From assembly GCA_037903475.1 (NCBI GenBank), contig JBAJFG010000281.1, forward strand, positions 186,001 through 250,000: DNA of 64,000 nt, read 5' to 3'. Shown in pieces: positions 12,663-32,754 of the stretch (positions are counted from its first letter, which is position 1; the number at the start of each line of letters is the position of its first letter). A model generated the notes under the pieces. That model was not told the DNA's origin and did no database searches. It saw nothing but the letters and a program-made list of their open reading frames with translations. A program made the position numbers and the translations under genes. Origin of the DNA: Ancylostoma caninum (lineage: Eukaryota > Nematoda > Chromadorea > Rhabditida > Ancylostomatidae).

Positions 12663-13280
12663 TATGATGTTCCGCCAAAGTCTTTGATCACGACACGTGC
12701 AGTAGGTGTGCAAATTTCTTGCGATCACCAGAGACTGTTCGGAAGTTGCTAATTCGCGAGCGTCTGGCCTGCTTGCGTCGGCAGGCCCAGTCTTCAACAC
12801 GAGCTTACTTCTTTTGACTGATCTCCAGATGTCGCCGCAAATTGCATTAAAAACTGTTTGCTTCGAGTATTAGTAAGAGATTGGTGGTACCAAATCGTGC
12901 GCTTTATACATGTGGACTGGTTTCGCTGCAGATGCAGGGAAAAAAAAACTCCGTCGACCTGTATTGGAGCCTTCACTGAATTGCTCGTTCATCGGATATC
13001 GGGCTCTTTAACGATCGCGCGGTGATCATGCACTATTCGTGATTCTAATACTCTAATAATTGCACGGGCGTTCTCTGCTGAATTTGGCTCCTTCACACCG
13101 CCACGGCCTGTCCCACAGAGTTGCTATTTCCATTGAAAGACATGTGTATCACCCTTGTGTGGATTAAAAGCGAAGCATCGGGAGAATTAACGTCGCTCAT
13201 GTACTTCCACTTTATGACATTTCCTAGTTGTTGACGTGTTTCGAAGATTAAGTGCAGCAGACATGATCGATCAAGTGTCA

Positions 13281-13286
13281 TTTCAG
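13281..13286 (+). promoter_or_regulatory. Candidate spliced-leader or cis acceptor for pak-2
   Basis: TTTCAG followed by A, 40 nt before the first in-frame ATG of pak-2 (13327). An in-frame stop at 13315-13317 closes the frame upstream, so this exon carries the start. The acceptor may take a trans-spliced leader or join an unseen 5' UTR exon. A five-residue-scale upstream ORF (ATG at 13295) lies in between. Confidence 0.45.
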
Positions 13287-13326
13287 ACGAGTTTTCATGC
13301 GTCGTCGTCGACGATAGCATCACGCC

Positions 13327-22845
<9,519 letters not shown>

Positions 22846-24540
22846 ATTTCTGTGCGTATAACTTAATAAGTTAGTCGCTAAATGGAATAGCTCTGCATAC
22901 TTGCTCCCATAAGTTTCTTTTTCCTCCTTTTCGGTCCAGTTACGATGCAAACGACTGGAGTGGAAAGAAGCTTCCATCACGATATGTGATCTTAACGAGT
23001 CTCTAGCTAACTGACTTTTATAGCCTACGTCGTTTACGACGTTCTAAAAGGAAGGGACATAAAGGGCTGCGATTCATGGAACGAAACCAAGCAAAACAGT
23101 GAAGGTTAATGTTATTGGTTAGTGTATAGAACACGTAATGACGCAGGACATAAAATTTGGTTTGCTAGTCTGGTTTCGCTTGGTTATGCGTTCATGAACA
23201 CTAGTCCAGATTATTACACAGCGGTACCTGAGGCAGGAGAACCAAGCAAACGATGGGTAGAACTACTGAGCTCTCGTCGTTTTGAAGTAAACTATAGAAA
23301 AAACTTCCTGGCTCTTGCTATCTCCTATTTGTTTTCAAGTTTTCGGATTAATTTAGGGGGGGGGGGTGTGGATTACTGCTTTTCTAGAGGCATTGCTTGG
23401 TTTCGCGAACCTGCCCAACCTCATAGCGAAGACGGGGTGAAAATATCCAGGTTTTGTGAAATTTTCATGGATATTGGTGTTTATTCCCATGCGCGAGACA
23501 TTAGTTTTTCCTCTAAGAAATTGCAGAATTTCGCAGTGGGAATGAGTGCGTTAGAGCACAATATTCTCCTTCGCCCAATGATCAAATTGTTCTGGAGTGA
23601 TGTTCCTGAGCTCGCTGGACGGTGCTTATAAACTATTTTGCTGGATATTTTCTTCATTGCGGGAAATAAAGGCCTGGTCCATTAGGAGGGTGTGGTTAGA
23701 AATTTGTAGATTCTTTTGCTAGAAATTGTTCCGATGCTTTAAAAATCAATATTTATATTTGCCATTGTTGTTTTGATTGGCACTTTCACTTTACAGCAGC
23801 TCCTTTAAAATAAGAACTAGGCTCTACTTACCCTTAGAAGGCCGAAACTATTTACCCTAGCTGGATAAAGTGCTTGGGAGATATGCCAAGGGTAGGGGGT
23901 GGGGCTCGTCAGAGCTATTTGCCTCAAATATTCCTTTGAGGTACCATTTCGCTTTCTTTATTTGTAAATAAATTTGAAGGGTTTTTAGCCGCCAAGTCAA
24001 AAAGCGGCTGTAAGGGAAACTTCCAGGAAAGACAAACCATGGTTTTTAAGTGAATCCTTGCACTCATGCATCATATCCTTATTTATTATTATATAGGAGG
24101 ATATCTCCTTAGTCGTTTTAGAGTTTGTACATTAAAATGTTGTTTGTTTTATTAACACCTACTTTATTTATTAAGCTGTGAAAAATTTTCATAATCGTTT
24201 TACCCCATTGATCATGTTCATAGTATCCGGTTTTTTGTAATATATATGTTAAAGAGGCGCTCAATGCCAAATAACCAGTGATTGCGTAATAACTATTTGA
24301 GATTTGCTGATAACAAACATTATATGTGGTTACTTCAGTTATACTGTAGTACGGGTATTTTTCAATATTATGGATAATGTGTTTGCAAAGAAAGTTGTAA
24401 TATACAGAAAATAAAAATTTGATGTGTTGGTTTCTACTGCGTGATTGCGTGCGAGAATTGGTCCCCATCCTGCGTCATGATCTCCATATTACTTCGGATA
24501 GTTTACCGAGCTCAAGATCTGAAAATTAGCCTTAGACCTT
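22846..24540. other. pak-2 3' flank, no further gene
   Basis: This holds the pak-2 3' UTR. Candidate AATAAA hexamers are at about 23666 and 23965, too far for a confident call. A 170-codon open frame at 23122-23631 is not supported: it includes an 11-nt G tract (23356-23366) and a ~45-bp segment repeated at 32206-32250. Confidence 0.45.
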
Positions 24541-25179
24541 AGTGTTAAGCCATGATGTAACACTAGCGGTAGTATATTAATGAGGGATAGATGGTCTTCT
24601 TCTCGAATTTGTTGGCTATTTATGGACCAACGTCGCTTCACGGTCGATGCGAGCGGTCGCGACGCAGTTGCGCTACCGTTCCTGTTCTCCACTGACAATA
24701 AGAGTGGAAAAGCACATGATGGAATTTCGAAATACACACAGTAGGGTAGCTTGAGGAGTGCGTCTGTGACTTTGTCTCCAATTACGGGTGCCATTCGGTA
24801 CCGGCTGGCTGATCAGCTGGCCCATCGATGGTGAGACACCGCGGGATGCATCTCCTAGGAAATCCTCTATTTTACTAAATGACAGTAGGGAAACATCTAA
24901 ATGGAAGGAATAACACGATGTACCCAGTAGAACTTACAGAAGATAGTATAAGAATATCGAGCTCTAGCTGATCAGCCAGCTGACACCGTGCGGTAGCCGT
25001 AATTGCAGATAAAGTTATAGACGCACTCACTGCTTTTGCCATTTTAGCGCAACCGCGCTGCGACCGCTCGCATCGTTCGTGAAGCGACGTTGGTCCATAA
25101 ATAGCCAACAAATTCGAGGAGAAGATCATCTATCCCTCATTAATATACTACCGCTAGTGTTACATCATAGCTCAACACC
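24541..25179. mobile_element. Long-TIR MITE or foldback (~640 bp)
   Basis: The left arm (24541-24673, 'gatgtaacactagcggtagtat...gttggctatttatggacca...') is repeated inverted at 25047-25179. The arms are about 133 bp and differ by few substitutions. The ~370-bp interior is non-coding. Close arm identity suggests a relatively recent insertion or ongoing arm conversion. Confidence 0.85.
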
Positions 25180-25884
25180 TTTCGTTCCTGAAGAAGCCGG
25201 CTGAAGTGCCTCATTGAGCCCTGCTTATGGAGCAGTGGCTTACATAACAGTGCTTTGCGCACTTCTCCCCCAAACTGGACTAAACAGCTCGCGAAAATGA
25301 CTCATTAGATGGGATGTAAACAACTGGAAGTGGTTTTTTTCCGTGGATTTCCTGCGGTAACTACACTGACAGCCATTATTCACATCAATTAAAGAAAGTT
25401 CATATATGTTGACTATGAACAACTTTTCGGAAAGTAGCCGGTTCTCATCCAACAAAGGCAGTCAACTTAATTGCTGTCGTCGAAGGCACCGCACCGCTGC
25501 CACGTTATCTCGGAAGGTTTTTCGGTGACATGACACACATCATGTGTCACCCAACGGTACAATATTGAAGACAAAATAGTTTGCCGTGGAAGAATCTGTG
25601 GATCGAAAGGGAATGACGGGCGTGCGGACCAAATAGATCGAAGAATATAGTAACGAGAAGGAGGAAGACCAAGGAAATCCCATCCCGACGTGTTTGGAGT
25701 GAATTCCAGCCAACGCACATCGTGCCCGACACACATCGATACGTTGGCGCGCTCTCTGATCGGCCGCCCGCAAGCCCCGCCCCCTCGTTGCGCGCCAACT
25801 GGACGTGCGTTCCATCGATCGTCAAGGTCGCTGTTGTCACAGTCCTGCCCTTTGCAACATACCTTATTCTGTGTAAAGCGTTAA

Positions 25885-28800
25885 ATGTTCCCATCGAAGC
25901 CGACGACTTTACTAGCAGCAGATGAAAGTAAATCCATAGTCATCACGGCAACTGGAGAAGACGAGCCTGGAGGAGATGAGACTATACTTTTTGAGTCCGC
26001 TGTGGAAGAGGAGAGCAAGTTTGCCATTCCTGCTATGGAGGAAGATGTCAAGGAGGCGGATACTGCGCTTAACGCTGCTGCACTTCTAGCTGATGCTGAC
26101 ACGGAGCCAGTGAATCCTGTCTCTATTACTGTCGCTGAGAGTACAAGCACTACAGTAGCACATCCACCTCCCATCACCCTAGTAGGAGACGTGAAAACCC
26201 CAGTCCTGCAAGCGACTTCTGTCACCATTCCCGTCAGCGCTGAAACCAACCAGCCAGTGATTCTAATACCAGTTACCAACTTCCCTACACCTACTCTAAA
26301 GCAGTTAGTCCCCATCCAGATCCAGCAACCGGTCTGCATCACCGTGGCCGCCGACGCAGTGTCGCATCTGTTTCGCCTTGCATCCACGGGTGCGCCGAAG
26401 CAGCCGTCGGCTTTTGATGCACTCGTTCATGACCCGTGGATCCCGGAACCGCCGGGACCTCGGTTCCCCGGAAGGAGACAAGTGAGCAAGCTTGGATTGC
26501 GCCCCGTAATGTCCTACGAGATTCCAGGATCGAGGCAGTCCTATGTTTTCTCATTGGAGCGTGCAAATATCGCGTATGACCTTTTCGAATGTGTACAGTG
26601 CAAGAGGAATGGGAAGCGCACGACAATCAAGGTAAGTTTCTTTTTTTAATGTCTCCTACGATTATATTATATTACGATTTTTTTAATTCCTTAATACCTG
26701 CTAATTTCTCACGCCCGTGCAATAAGACGAGGTTGCGCTTTTCGCGGATTCGAGAAGCACGCCGCGCAACCTCTCCGCTCGCGCTGTTATCACCGCCATG
26801 ATAGCAAACCATAGAGTTTTCTTGATTGTCAGTTGGTTTTCTTGGTGGTTGCCGTCAAATAGGATGAAAAACAATTGAGAATTCATTAAGGTTTCCTATT
26901 ACGGCGGCGATTCCCACGTGAGCGGGCGGCCGCGCCGCGTGCTTCCGGATTCTGCAGAAAACGCACCACCATCGACGCCCATTGAACATATCCACATGTA
27001 CACTTCCGATGAATTATAATATTTCTGCATGACAGAATACCATGCATCTGATCTGGAGCGCCGCACTATGTAAAGTCCTTACACGCAAACGGCGGCGAAT
27101 TTTCGAGCGCGCTCAGCATGGGGCGCGTGCGCGGCGCGGCCCTCTTGTGGCAGCCGTCCCCCGTCGTTCATCAGGTTTTTGGCCCAGGTGAGTATTTTTC
27201 CTTCATTTTTTCTTTGATTGAAGTTTATCTGAAGAGGTGAGGCCTGTGGCTGACCGATGTCGACCGGACGGCCGCGCATGCCTCATAAAAACAATAAAAA
27301 CAAGCATTTGGGGCATGCATGGTGAAAACGTGCAAAATACGAGGCATGCGGGGCCTTCCGGTCGATGTTGGTCAGCCACAGGCCTCACAGTTTCAGATAA
27401 ACTTCATTTGAAGGAAAAATGAAAGAATAACAGTCACGTGGGCCAAGAATCCGATGAACGACTGAGGGCTGCTGCCACAAGAGGGCCGCGCACGCGCCGC
27501 ATGCTGGGCGCGCTCGAAAATTTTCTGCCGATTGCGCATAAGGACTTTAGGTAAGCGGCGCGGCAATGGTCTTGCCGGCATCGATGTTCTGCTTATGTCT
27601 TCACCGTTTTTATTTGTGCCTTTGTTCCAAAATACTTGGGTCGGCACAGCACCGATCACAGCCAAATCATCAATATCGTCAACGTCGACAACGAGAGTGC
27701 CCAAACAGTCTGCCGCGCCGCGTAGGTAGTATTGATCCAAAATGACTGTGCTTTGCGTTAACCCTAGGAAAGGATTCATCCATCATACCAATGATTCTTC
27801 CATTCTCACTGTATATGTACTTCCTGCTCTAAGAGTCTGTGTTCTCAGGGAGTCGGTGAAGAATTCATCGGAGACCCTTGTCAGCTATCTCACAGATGCA
27901 TTCCTGTTAATACGAAGGATTTTGTACTTCAAAGACTAACTTATGAGGTGAGCGTTTCCTCCTAAATTGCATAGTTATTCTTTGTTGATGGTAATGCGTT
28001 TACAGAAACGACAGGAGATCCGGAAAGAAACTGTGGGTCTCACTAGAAGTCAGCTGAAAAAGAAACTGAAAGCCGTGAAAGAAGAAATTGCTCGTGAATT
28101 GTTCTGTGCTTCTGAAGGGGACCCAGGTTGTTCATCGTCATCACGGAAAGGCCAATATGTGGGTCAACCGCAAGCCAGTGAGCATGGTCCGGTGTTGGTT
28201 TATCCAGCAGCAGAGGGCAGTCCACAAGTGTACATGTTCGCCAAGTGCAAGTCCCATAAGAACTACGATGTGTACGACTGCGTCCTTTGCAGGGAGAAGG
28301 GGAAGCACACGTTTGTCAGGGTGAGCTTCGATTCGACGTATTTATTGTCTAGTAATTCTGAGAAGGCTTTCATAGTATGCTCATGTACAGGACTCGCTCT
28401 ATGTACAAGTCAGCCGTGCAGCCATTTTGCAATGGAGCGATGTGATACACATAAGGACAATTTATTCTAGATGTGTGCGTCTGATGTGTGGCTGATGCAC
28501 GCACCTAGTAAAAATTGCCCTATATAAAACTGTTGCTCTCACTTCCATCAATCTTATCAAGTGACAAGCCCATTCACCTTGCTCCAATGTGTATATAACC
28601 GCGGGCTGCCCATTACGTGAGGTGCATACTATCATTAGAAAAGCTCCACACTTTGTGTCGTAGTAATTGACGGATGGGTGAGGTGTGAGTTTATTTTTCC
28701 GTCCAGGTCTCTACACTGGCAAAAACATCAGTTTGTCACCCCTGTCCTCTCTGGCTAACTATTTCTTTGTCCGCCGCTAGATCCTAGACTTAAACTCGGA

Positions 28801-29255
28801 AACTTTATCCATTCGCAGTGGCTCATATTATGATTTTCAGGTCTGCGGAGTCACCTTTCAAACCAATCCTAGCAAACTACCTCACAAATGTGACCCTGTC
28901 GAATCTGGCGAAGATTTGTCGACGAGTCTGACCTCTGAAGTGGGAACATGAGTAGAAATTGTTTGACCTGCTCAGAAACGCGACTTCTTATAGGGAGCCC
29001 AGGAAATAGACAGTGATTCTAATTCTACCGAAAATATGCCAAAGGAAGAGTGTGCTGAGACGCCGGGGAACATGGAGCAGAGCGAATCATCGAGTGAGCA
29101 TATCTTCCTAGGTTTCACTCCCCTTACTAATACTCTTATATCTAGTTTAAGGTGCACAACAGAAAAGAGCCGGTACTCCTTCGTTTGATGGCACAGCACA
29201 CAAGCGACACAAAGAGGAAAGTCACAACGAAGAAGAACTGCCAGAGGAAAGTTAG
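25885..29255 (+). CDS. Protein with two tandem C2HC zinc modules (FLYWCH/WRKY-GCM1-like)
   Basis: Six phase-consistent exons: 25885-26631, 27849-27947, 28006-28320, 28841-28939, 28994-29093, 29152-29255 (487 aa). A stop codon directly precedes ATG 25885, so this is the start. Residues 1-180 are Ala/Val/Thr/Glu-rich and probably disordered. Module 1: Y.F..........YDLFECVQCKRNGK, zinc ligands C236, C239, H264, C266. A basic, helix-prone linker follows (residues about 283-320, KRQEIRKE...KKKLKAVKEEIA). Module 2 has C374, C377, H402, C404. Both modules have identical spacing, C-x2-C-x24-H-x-C, and both are split by a phase-0 intron ten residues after the second Cys. The tail is acidic with a KRHK basic patch. 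The C-x2-C...H-x-C order after a YxF/YxC strand resembles WRKY-GCM1-type fingers such as FLYWCH, often found in transposase-derived proteins; that assignment is inference. Function is unknown and DNA binding is likely. Exon 4 read without splicing stops at 28949-28951, giving an alternative shorter end. Confidence 0.75.
26725..26985. mobile_element. MITE, family B copy 2, in intron 1 of the zinc-module gene
   Basis: It shares with 12374-12662 the blocks 'gatagcaaaccata.agttttcttgatt', 'ggcggcgattcc', 'gcggccgcgccgcgtgct' and the end 'gaaaacgcaccaccatcgacgccc'. The left end is more degraded than in copy 1. Confidence 0.7.
27073..27549. mobile_element. Large palindrome / foldback element in intron 1 of the zinc-module gene
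   Basis: The left arm (27073-27283: 'aagtccttacacgcaaac...cgaattttcgagcgcgctcagcat...ggccgcgcatgcctc') is mirrored by the right arm (27345-27549: 'gaggcatgcggggcc...atgctgggcgcgctcgaaaattttctgccg...aaggacttt'). The arms are about 205 bp and the loop about 60 bp. There is no coding content. As RNA or ssDNA it would form a long hairpin. Confidence 0.88.
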
Positions 29256-29795
29256 TAGCTGGAAGAACCGCCAACTCATGCTCGAATAGTAGTTCATCGG
29301 GGACGTGATAGTGCCAAGTTGCCCCCGAGCTTCAAAAAATCTGTGGGGTTACTTTCAATGTGCACTCATCTTTCTTGCCTCTTGTTCCTCATTGTCCCAG
29401 CAAACCGGGTTCACCGTTTGGTCTTCTCTTTCTGGTCGATGGAGTGACCCCATGTTCAAACATCAAATTATTACGGGTTCTCCTCATGTGTATTTGTCAT
29501 TCACTTCGTTTCACCACTGTCACTTCATTGCATCCTGGCTTAATTTCATTTCCTCCGCAAGTCTCTTTCTCATTATCACTCTGGAAAAGCAGCAGTAAGT
29601 TTCTGCTCGTGTTCTCCGACATTTTTGTCTACTCATTTGCTGGGTATTCTGTGCAACGGTAGCCGAGATAATAGTAGTCGCTCTGCTCACTGTGAGCGTT
29701 CGATGTTTTGAAATGCAAGTCACCAGATCACGCTGTGGACGATTTCTATCCAAGTCCGTGTTGTGTTTATTCGTCACTTGTTTGTCGAATCTATG

Positions 29796-29801
29796 AATAA
29801 A
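29796..29801 (+). terminator. Candidate poly(A) signal of the zinc-module gene
   Basis: AATAAA 540 nt after the stop codon at 29253-29255, in an AT-rich context. It is the first canonical hexamer I see downstream of the gene. Confidence 0.4.
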
Positions 29802-32730
29802 ATTTTTAAATTGTTCCTCTTTCTTTCTGTTCCATTTTTTGTCGCATGTTGTACATAAACTAATCACATGAAGGTGTATGAATGGTAATAACTGGTATAC
29901 GTTTGAATATTGCCGAAACAGAAAGGACATGGTGGAAACTAGAACAGCAGAACCAGGAAGAGGCCATTTAGTTGGATTTTGTGTGTTTCTTAGCGTTATA
30001 TAGACTTCTTTTCTGTACTTTCTCCATGCCTTTATTCTGTGTTATCGGAAGTCTAATATTATACTTCTCTGCTGTACATAAGTTTGCTAAAAATTTCGGT
30101 GGAGCTTATTTGTGACAAGGTCGAACGTTGTTATTGAAACAGAACTAATTTAGTCACAACAAGAATTTAGTAGCTCTGGTTTTATCTTTCCTTGACGTGT
30201 ACACGGCTCCTAGTTACCCCAGAACAGCGACAGCCCAGCTGAACTCCGGCTTTTGCATAGGAAAAGTGTACTGCGGCGCTCCAGGCTGCGGGAGTAGTGA
30301 TGCAGCACCCCAGAATCAAAAACTTCCCGTTTTTTTTTGCGCGTATCGTTGCGCATCGTACGCAATCCACGCGCGCGAAGCGACGAACACCGGCGGTGGT
30401 GTTCATTGCGAAATCATCCTCGGTAGCAATCGGCCGCATCGGTGAGTTTCTATACTTGTGAGTTATTTCTGTTTTTTCTTTTACCTTGCGAAGCTTCTTA
30501 TATGGACGAACGAGCTGCCTATAGTGGAAATTTGGTGTTTCTCCCGCTAGAGTGCTATCTGGTAAAGCTTTATGCTAGGTTAGAGTTCTAGATGGAAGCG
30601 CATAGGTGAGAATCGGAACGCAGACGAGTACGTGCATAACTCCAGTGGACAGCTCCTTTCCCGCATTTCGCTTCCATGTTTCTTAGATGAGACAGCAATC
30701 GAGAATTGCAAGATTCCTTTGCTAGAATGCAGCGACGTACTGATGGACAGACGGTTATAGGTGTTTACGGGTTGCGGGACAAGCGTATGGTTCTGCATGT
30801 GGATCAGTGTTGAAGAGCACATCGTGTTTATGCACGTTTAGGGAGTTTTCGCTGAGTTTTTCCTCATCCAAGTTGATGTCGGGCTCATTACGTCCCAGTT
30901 TCGCAGTTTTAGAATCGCGCTCTCAAATGCTGTTTACATCGAGAGATATGTAGAGTTTGAATTCGGCAAGTCGTGAGGATTAAGGGCTGAATTCCGCGAG
31001 AGGATATTTGCTGTGACATCATGGACACCAAGCTAAGGCACATGATGAGAAGCGAAGCTATTTTATGGTTTTTTTCTTCGTTCCGAAAAGAGCGACGGGA
31101 TCCAAAGGGTGCCAAAGGAGTTCGAGGATATACCTCGTTTCTTAGTTGATGAGATATTCATAATTCCAGCGCATTGTCTTGGGGAAGACTTATCCCCCCC
31201 CCCCCCCCTCCACCTAAGGAGCAGCGCCTCGCATATATGATCGATTCGTTTTGAGAATGCGTAGCTCAGTTGATAAATTGGGCGTCTTCGGTGGATGTTT
31301 GTCCTCTTGTAATGTTCCTTCTTAGTTCTCAGTGCAGTCATAACAAGAAACTAGCGACAAAACTCTACGAAGACGCTGGGCTGATTGGGTATTAGTTGTT
31401 GAGCTGTGGAGCTGCGTGACCCAGTGCCAGTGCAACCCCTTTTAGGGCATCCGCGCTCTCTAAACGAATCGACCGTATGAACAGTGAGCGCAGATGGAGC
31501 TGACGAGTACGAGCTTGGGCGTGTAGAGCAGCTCGACCGGACCCCCCTCCCCCCATCTGGACTCGCTATCCCGCGTTGCCGCAATGACGTGAAACGGTCA
31601 AATAGAATGAAAACACCAAATAACGATTAGCCACTGCGGCAGCGCTTTATAGCGAAAGGAGCTTGCAACGACGGCATATATGCATATAACTGAAGTCATT
31701 GATTCACCGCTTTGCTGATCATAATGGTGTACATATTTCCTTGCGAAAGTAGCGAAAGACTCCTTTTTAAACGCCTCCTTTTTGGAGTTCGAGATGCACA
31801 GTGCCATTGATGGGGATCCTTCTGATGTTGAAATATCGAAATCGATGCTAAGGTGCATCACTGCCTTTATGTTTACAAATTCGCCAGCTCCGTGCTCCCT
31901 GTAACACTGCGTAGCCAACAGCGAAAAGAGGTTGTCCGACGCTTACACTCAATTCGTTTTTTTTTTTTGCACAGTTCAACAGCTTGCCTCGGAGGTCATG
32001 CTCTCCACATCACATGCCCTCTCCCTCTTTTCGCAAAGTTCTGGCGAGAAATTTCTTGAAGTCCGTGCCACCCAACGATTACAGTGTACACTAGGTGTTG
32101 TGAGTAAACCTGGGATTCATGAAACTTTAACCACGCCAGCCAACGATGATCACATGCTCAGTTATTTTATCGACTACGCATTGTTAAAAGACACAAGCCG
32201 TGAAAGTTGGTTTGCTAATCAGGTTTCGCTTGGCCATGCATCTATGAATCTTGCCCAGAAAGTCATTGAAATCCGCATTCGCTGAATTTGAGGGAAATTA
32301 CATCTGTCAGTTCAAAATCCTAAGATGTACAGTGTATTCGAAAGTGGAGACCACAGAACTACGTTCTCTAGTCAGTTGTTTTCGCTCGCGCTGATTTTAA
32401 CTGCAGTTTTCCAAATCAAATCTCGTAATGGACCGCAATGGCAATATTTTCTCATGTCGATGCCTGCTCTCGGTGTAAAAGGAAGCAGACACCTTTTTGT
32501 CTCACAAACGTCCTTGTATGTTGCAAAAGATTTCGTTGGTAGTCTGTCGTCGAAAAATGCCTGTTCGTTCAACGTAATGGATGGTTTTTGTTAACTAACG
32601 CATTTGCCGCTGCACCGCCCATCATCGATTCGAGTGGTTGATGTGGCAGTGGGTGCGCTCTAGATTCATTCGTTGCTTTGCCTTCGTCTTAGGCATTCGT
32701 TTTATTTATTTTATGCATTCAGTAAGCCTT
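29802..32730. other. Intergenic, no supported gene
   Basis: It contains a 15-nt poly-C tract (31194-31208), the longest in the window, and a GC-richer stretch near 30190-30440. The frames at 31932-32285 and 32325-32594 are open but unsupported. About 32206-32250 ('ttggtttgcta.tc.ggtttcgcttgg') repeats a segment at 23158-23202. Confidence 0.4.
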
Positions 32731-32736
32731 TTTCAG
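32731..32736 (+). promoter_or_regulatory. Candidate spliced-leader acceptor
   Basis: TTTTTCAG ends 18 nt before ATG 32755. So short a leader after a strong nematode acceptor suggests trans-splicing of a spliced leader rather than a cis intron. Confidence 0.5.
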
Positions 32737-32754
32737 TGCTTTTCCTATGTAGTG

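Noticed and set aside
23122..23631. 170-codon open frame downstream of pak-2
   Set aside because: It runs through an 11-nt G tract and a short dispersed repeat, has no recognisable domain, and has no splice-compatible neighbours. Likely chance.
25881..26387. 168-codon frame antisense to exon 1 of the zinc-module gene
   Set aside because: Shadow frame; the plus-strand frame has a valid donor and joins the downstream zinc-ligand exons in phase.
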